From positions 1 to 17,086 of the forward strand of contig VMFK01000009.1 of NCBI GenBank assembly GCA_007375995.1: a stretch of DNA of 17,086 bases. The letters run 5' to 3'. Each line of letters opens with the position of its first letter. The stretch's first letter is position 1. Position numbers and translations under genes: made by a program. Source of the DNA: Parcubacteria group bacterium Gr01-1014_56. GTDB taxonomy: Bacteria; Patescibacteriota; Minisyncoccia; Phycocordibacterales; SBAW01. The notes under the pieces were generated by a model that was given only the letters and a program-made list of their open reading frames with translations, searched no databases and had not been told where the DNA came from. Positions 13,798 to 17,086 of this stretch are shown here, piece by piece.

Positions 13798-14559
13798 TTA
13801 AAATTGATTTATGAAGCGTAGGTCCCCTGTATGCATAAGACGGATGTCGTCTATCCCCCAACGCAAGAGCGCCAGGCGGTCGAGCCCCATACCAAACGCA
13901 AAACCGCTGTACTTATCTGCATCAATACCGGCGTTTTTTAAGACCGAGGGGTGCACCATCCCCGCGCCCATGATTTCGATCCATTTGTCGCGCAGTTTCT
14001 CGGGCACGCCCTCGCCCACTAAACGCATATCTACCTCTACCCCAGGCTCAACAAATGGAAAGAAGCTCGGACGAAACCGCACCTCAACCAAAGCCCCCTT
14101 AAATAATTCTTTAAAAAATTGCTCGATCGTGCCTTTAAGGTTGGCTAACGTTATATCCTCACCCACCACCAACCCCTCGACTTGGAAAAATTCGGCCTCA
14201 TGAGTCATGTCGGTCGCTTCATTGCGGAATACTTTGCCGGGCACAATGATGCGGTAGGGCGGTGCGATGCCTTTTTTAATCTGCGCTTCCATGTAGCGCA
14301 TCTGCACAGGGCTGGTGTGCGTGCGCAAAACATACCCTGGCGTGTCTTTTATATAAAATGTATCCTGCATGTCGCGCGCGGGGTGCTCCTTGGGTACATT
14401 GAGCGCGTCGAAGTTGTACCACTCGCTTTCAAGTAAGGGCCCCTCTGCAAATGTAAAACCCATGCGCGCAAAGATCTGGTGTACCTCGCGTATAAGAGAA
14501 GAAATAGGATGAAGATGCCCCTGCCTGCCGGCAGGCAGGCCCGTTTCAATATCCGTCAT
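13798..14559 (-). CDS. pheS: Phenylalanyl-tRNA synthetase alpha subunit, short form
   Basis: This is the catalytic subunit of PheRS. At 253 residues it lacks the N-terminal coiled coil of about 85-90 residues that contacts tRNA in typical bacterial PheS (about 330-350). The class II core is complete: a motif 1 region (FDALNVPKEHPARD), motif 2 (GKVFRNEATDMTHEAEFFQ) and motif 3 (FAFGMGLDRLALLRWG), with the Phe-pocket Ala in GFAFGMG. Residues 8-14 (LPAGRQG) are encoded by a 20-bp palindrome inserted in frame between DIETG and HLHPIS, a point where relatives run ETGxxHP without a gap. The start ATG at 14559 has no Shine-Dalgarno, and no other start precedes the core. pheT follows after 2 bp, so the two are co-transcribed and probably translationally coupled. 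The gene is divergent from the glycosyltransferase gene. Confidence 0.95.
   Translation of the reverse strand: MTDIETGLPAGRQGHLHPISSLIREVHQIFARMGFTFAEGPLLESEWYNFDALNVPKEHPARDMQDTFYIKDTPGYVLRTHTSPVQMRYMEAQIKKGIAPPYRIIVPGKVFRNEATDMTHEAEFFQVEGLVVGEDITLANLKGTIEQFFKELFKGALVEVRFRPSFFPFVEPGVEVDMRLVGEGVPEKLRDKWIEIMGAGMVHPSVLKNAGIDADKYSGFAFGMGLDRLALLRWGIDDIRLMHTGDLRFINQF
14520..14539. repeat. Perfect 20-bp palindrome inserted in pheS
   Basis: CCTGCCTGCC is followed directly by its reverse complement GGCAGGCAGG. In the pheS frame it encodes LPAGRQG. Peptides of this kind recur in predicted proteins of Parcubacteria genomes as far as I recall, which points to a dispersed palindromic element. No second copy is seen in this window. 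Confidence 0.8.
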
Positions 14560-14594
14560 AGATACGCTTTAGTATGGCTTAAAATAGGCTAAAA

Positions 14595-14603
14595 TGCTAC
14601 AAT
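14595..14603 (+). promoter_or_regulatory. Extended -10 for a leaderless glycosyltransferase mRNA
   Basis: TGC plus TACAAT (14595-14603) matches 5 of 6 of the -10 consensus with an extended TG. Counting seven bases on from the box places the transcript start exactly on the A of the ATG at 14610. No Shine-Dalgarno and no clear -35 are present. Confidence 0.5.
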
Positions 14604-14609
14604 AACCTA

Positions 14610-15848
14610 ATGCTAACAGGTGCCCTAGGTGTCTACCTTTGTCTCTTTTTGGCCCTCTACTTTGAGGTGTTTTTGTTAATCTCTTTTCTTGAGAAAAAGC
14701 CCGCTCTAAAGACAACTCTCAAGCCGCGCCGTCTCCCCACCGTGAGTATTATCGTGCCTTCGTTTAACGAGGAGCGTACCATAGTCCAGACTCTCACCTC
14801 GCTATTGGGGCTTGAGTATCCTAAAGATAAGCTTGAGATCCTTGTGGTGGACGATGGATCACAAGACGGCACACGAGACATTGTAGCGGAGTACACAAAG
14901 AACCACCCCCAGATAAAATATTTTTACAAAGAAAATGGCGGCAAATATACCGCGCTCAACTTCGGCATTACGTACTCTACAAACGAACTAGTAGGATGTT
15001 TGGACGCAGACTCATTTGTCTCTCCGGACGCGCTCACCGAAGTGGTGAAAAAGTTTGAAGAAGATGCTTCAGTGTATGCGATCATGCCCGCGATGAAGGT
15101 CTCCCGGCCTCGCTCAATGCTTGAGCATATGCAGGCGGTTGAGTATACCTTTGGTGTGTTTTATAAAAAAATGTTCGACAACATTGGTGCACTCAACGTG
15201 CTCCCGGGGCCCTTCTCGATTTATCGTCGCGAGGTGTTTGACAAAATAGGCCTCTTTCATCATGCACATAACACCGAGGACATGGAGATCGCTTTTCGTA
15301 TGCACCATAATGGCCTCAAGATCGTTAATGCACATAACGCAACCGTCTACACCACTGTCCCTAGGACACTGCGTGCATTACTCAAGCAGCGTGCGCGCTG
15401 GTCGCAAGGGTTCTTAGAAAATTCGCGCGACTACTCTTACATGTATCTCAACCCCAAGTATGGTAACTTTGGCATGCTGGTGCTCCCCTTTGGCCTCAGC
15501 GCATTTTTCCTCGGCCTGTATATCACCACCTACCTGATCTTTACTGTCTTACAAACAGCACTCACAAGAGCACTGAACATGTGGGCCACGGGTGTTCCGG
15601 TCACGTTTCATTTTCAGGTACCACACTTTGACTGGTTCTTCCTCAACACCAGCATGATGACTTTTGCGATCATCGCAGTTATGGGCTTAACGATAACCGC
15701 GATCCTCTTGGGCAACAAAATCGTCCAGGGTAAACTTACTTTCTTCTCATACTTCTCCTATTTCACGCTGTTTGGTTTTATCGCGCCAATGTGGCTGGCA
15801 CGCGCTTTGTGGGGCGCTGCGCGCTCTCGGCCTGCGCCTTGGCGCTAA
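14610..15848 (+). CDS. Processive family 2 glycosyltransferase, membrane bound
   Basis: The enzyme belongs to the group containing NodC, IcaA/PgaC and hyaluronan synthases, which polymerise a beta-linked sugar from UDP-sugar on the cytoplasmic side and pass the chain outward. The 412 residues contain an N-terminal span (5-26), a GT-A domain with DDGS (81-84), the metal-binding DAD (132-134), the catalytic-base region NTEDMEI (221-227) and the acceptor-site motif QRARW (260-264, the family Q-x-x-R-W). Three C-terminal spans follow (about 286-316, 343-368, 376-400). All signature residues are present, so it should be active; the sugar cannot be told from sequence. It is probably co-transcribed with the thiol protein gene 6 bp downstream and divergent from pheS. 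The start is likely leaderless. Confidence 0.92.
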   Translation: MLTGALGVYLCLFLALYFEVFLLISFLEKKPALKTTLKPRRLPTVSIIVPSFNEERTIVQTLTSLLGLEYPKDKLEILVVDDGSQDGTRDIVAEYTKNHPQIKYFYKENGGKYTALNFGITYSTNELVGCLDADSFVSPDALTEVVKKFEEDASVYAIMPAMKVSRPRSMLEHMQAVEYTFGVFYKKMFDNIGALNVLPGPFSIYRREVFDKIGLFHHAHNTEDMEIAFRMHHNGLKIVNAHNATVYTTVPRTLRALLKQRARWSQGFLENSRDYSYMYLNPKYGNFGMLVLPFGLSAFFLGLYITTYLIFTVLQTALTRALNMWATGVPVTFHFQVPHFDWFFLNTSMMTFAIIAVMGLTITAILLGNKIVQGKLTFFSYFSYFTLFGFIAPMWLARALWGAARSRPAPWR

Positions 15849-15854
15849 TTCTAT

Positions 15855-16547
15855 ATGCAAGACTGGCGCAAATATACGCTCGCGTTTTTCATTACCACTG
15901 CGATTTTTATAACGGCATTTTATATTGCGGCGAGGATCGACTCCTCGCGTATTGCAGATATCCGCGGGGCGCAAGAAGCTATAGCTATCGACCTCCTCTC
16001 CTCCGAAGTCCAGTTCGAGCTTCTGGGTAACCTCGATTGCAGCATAATTGCTGAGCACCCTGTCTTGACCGATGAACTTAATTCCCTTGCGGAGCGTTTG
16101 TCGTTTGCTGAGGAGCGGCTCGGGAGCGACACTGCGGAGGTGGTCATACTGAAGAAGCAGTACACTCTTCTTGAAATAAAAGATTACCTCCTCATGCGGC
16201 AGATCTCGCAAAAATGCAATACAAAACCCGTGTCCGTGCTGTACTTTTATTCAAACACGGGCGATTGCCCGGAGTGTAGCAAAACAGGAGACGTGCTGAC
16301 CTACCTCAGAGAAACCTATCCAGACCTGCGAGTATACTCCTTTGACTACAACCTTGACCTCTCCGCGCTCCAGACACTCATTACTCTGCGTAAAATAAAA
16401 ACACCTCTCCCTGCACTTATCATCAACAGCCGCGCGCCAGTATATGGTTTTAAAACGCTCGAGGATATGGAGAAGCTTATGCCGGAGTTACAGACCCTCG
16501 CCACTTCAACGAAAGAAAGTACCTCGAGCGCTACCAGCACAAGATAA
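15855..16547 (+). CDS. Membrane-anchored thioredoxin-like protein with CPEC motif
   Basis: The 230-residue protein has one N-terminal span (8-26, TLAFFITTAIFITAFYIAA). A helical, Glu/Leu-rich region (35-120) includes a likely coiled coil. A thioredoxin-like domain (125-212) starts with VSVLYFYSNTGDCPECS, in which Cys138-Pro-Glu-Cys141 is the redox motif, and includes a likely cis-Pro loop at TPLPALI (183-189). The tail is Ser/Thr-rich. The domain probably lies outside the membrane, where it could make or repair disulfides; the neighbouring Cys-rich surface proteins would be plausible clients, though that is inference. Cys62 and Cys121 are additional. It follows the glycosyltransferase gene by 6 bp without a Shine-Dalgarno, so it likely depends on that transcript. 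Confidence 0.82.
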   Translation: MQDWRKYTLAFFITTAIFITAFYIAARIDSSRIADIRGAQEAIAIDLLSSEVQFELLGNLDCSIIAEHPVLTDELNSLAERLSFAEERLGSDTAEVVILKKQYTLLEIKDYLLMRQISQKCNTKPVSVLYFYSNTGDCPECSKTGDVLTYLRETYPDLRVYSFDYNLDLSALQTLITLRKIKTPLPALIINSRAPVYGFKTLEDMEKLMPELQTLATSTKESTSSATSTR

Positions 16548-16556
16548 CCCTGCGTG

Positions 16557-16629
16557 AGCCGCCTCCCAGATTCGAACTGGGGACCTTCTCTTTACAAAAG
16601 AGTTGCTCTACCAACTGAGCTAAGGCGGC
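16557..16629 (-). tRNA. trnT: tRNA-Thr (anticodon UGU)
   Basis: The minus strand folds as a full cloverleaf of 73 nt. The acceptor stem is GCCGCCT/AGGCGGC (7 perfect pairs) and the D arm is GCTC-AGTTGGTA-GAGC. The anticodon loop TTTGTAA gives anticodon TGT, the T arm is CCCAG-TTCGAAT-CTGGG, and U is the discriminator. G1-C72 and C2-G71 agree with Thr identity. The CCA end is not encoded. The first anticodon-stem pair is A27 with A43, a mismatch. It lies 27 bp after the stop of the small membrane protein gene and may be processed from that transcript. Confidence 0.95.
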
Positions 16630-16656
16630 GTTTTTTCTGCTTTCTATTTTTAAGTG

Positions 16657-17076
16657 CTAGTGATACTCCTCGAAAATCGCTCTTTTTTCGGCGGGGTCTT
16701 TGAGAAGTCTGCTTTTATGCTCCGCAACCTCCTGCAAAAACGTTGAGGCGCTCCCGCCTCCGCGGCGCGGCTGCATCGTCTCTTGCATAGTGGTGAGCAT
16801 GCGCCTCAGCGTAACCTCTGTATAGAGCGTAAGGCGAGCGAGTGAGCTACTGAGCAAAGCTCTCAGATACCTAAACGCGCTGGCGACCCCGCGGCGGGCG
16901 ATAAGCGGTAAGATATGCTGGATAAAAAGTACGATGTTATGAAGCATGCGGTTGAGGCTGGGGCGTACCCGCTGAAATATCAAATGAAATGTCTGAATAT
17001 AATAGCGCTTGATACTAAGCAAGAGCACCAGCCCGAGGCTAGAGAGGCATAGTTTAATGGTGAAGAAAAGCATCAT
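16657..17076 (-). CDS. Small membrane protein of unknown function
   Basis: The gene encodes 139 residues with an N-terminal hydrophobic segment (3-22, LFFTIKLCLSSLGLVLLLSI) and possibly a second weak one (45-60, MLHNIVLFIQHILPLI). A basic, Leu-rich amphipathic region follows, then a conserved-looking C-terminal helix (TFLQEVAEHKSRLLKDPAEKRA would be its core, 112-133). I do not recognise a named family. Two adjacent ATG codons (17076, 17073) are possible starts, and the frame stays open to the window edge, so a longer N-terminus cannot be excluded. The gene lies directly upstream of tRNA-Thr on the same strand. Confidence 0.6.
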   Translation of the reverse strand: MMLFFTIKLCLSSLGLVLLLSIKRYYIQTFHLIFQRVRPSLNRMLHNIVLFIQHILPLIARRGVASAFRYLRALLSSSLARLTLYTEVTLRRMLTTMQETMQPRRGGGSASTFLQEVAEHKSRLLKDPAEKRAIFEEYH

Positions 17077-17086
17077 GCTGCAAGGT

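Noticed and set aside
13796..13861. Upstream extension of pheT by 22 codons
   Set aside because: It would lie inside the pheS coding end, and the family N-terminus begins at the ATG at 13795.
1..17086. CRISPR array, insertion sequence, prophage or replication origin
   Set aside because: No regularly spaced repeats, transposase, integrase, phage structural gene or DnaA-box cluster was seen; gyrB alone does not mark an origin.

Overview
The window looks like chromosomal DNA from a Candidate Phyla Radiation bacterium (Patescibacteria, most likely a Parcubacteria-type lineage). The grounds are the trimmed aminoacyl-tRNA synthetases (ThrRS without TGS and editing domains, PheRS alpha without its N-terminal coiled coil, PheRS beta without the tRNA-binding OB fold), short intergenic gaps, many starts without a Shine-Dalgarno sequence, several possible leaderless starts, Cys-rich and Ig-like surface proteins, and an in-frame palindromic repeat encoding LPAGRQG inside pheS. 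TGA is used as a stop, so this is not a code-25 Gracilibacteria/SR1 genome. The lineage call rests on family knowledge and was not searched.

Layout. 1-358 (minus) is the start of a secreted protein with a peptidoglycan-binding domain, cut by the window edge. 484-3177 (minus) encodes an 897-residue secreted protein ordered SH3 / Ig / five-bladed-propeller glycosidase-like domain / four Ig / SH3. 3342-4568 (plus) is a short thrS, separated by a two-way terminator from a surface module at 4705-8075, all on the minus strand and transcribed in the order sortase, Cys-rich single-pass membrane protein, and a large Ig-domain surface protein carrying a VPYTG-TM-KR sorting-like signal. A divergent plus-strand gene (8255-9100) encodes a membrane-anchored CARDB-like protein with a Tyr/Asn/Gln-rich insertion. 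Between it and the sortase gene lie promoter elements, three TTGACAA heptamers and a structured sortase leader RNA. gyrB (9097-11193, minus) meets the CARDB gene tail to tail with overlapping stop codons.

11339-11893 (plus) is a self-contained expression unit with promoter, strong Shine-Dalgarno, gene and perfect hairpin terminator. It encodes an exported ClpP-fold putative serine protease wedged between gyrB and pheST. pheS and pheT (14559 to 11999, minus) are separated by 2 bp. Downstream of pheT lies an 18-bp hairpin flanked by a repeat of the gene's own last codons. 14610-16547 (plus) is a two-gene unit: a processive family 2 glycosyltransferase with a probable leaderless start, and a membrane-anchored thioredoxin-like CPEC protein. 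The window ends with tRNA-Thr(UGU) and a small membrane protein, both on the minus strand.

Taken together, the window combines core information-processing genes (thrS, pheS, pheT, gyrB, tRNA-Thr) with cell-envelope genes: a sortase with candidate substrates, a polysaccharide synthase, an envelope thiol protein, and peptidoglycan- or carbohydrate-related surface proteins. The best candidate for a little-described system is the sortase module with its structured leader, the shared CPxGTxGxxPxC disulfide-loop motif and the VPYTG protein.
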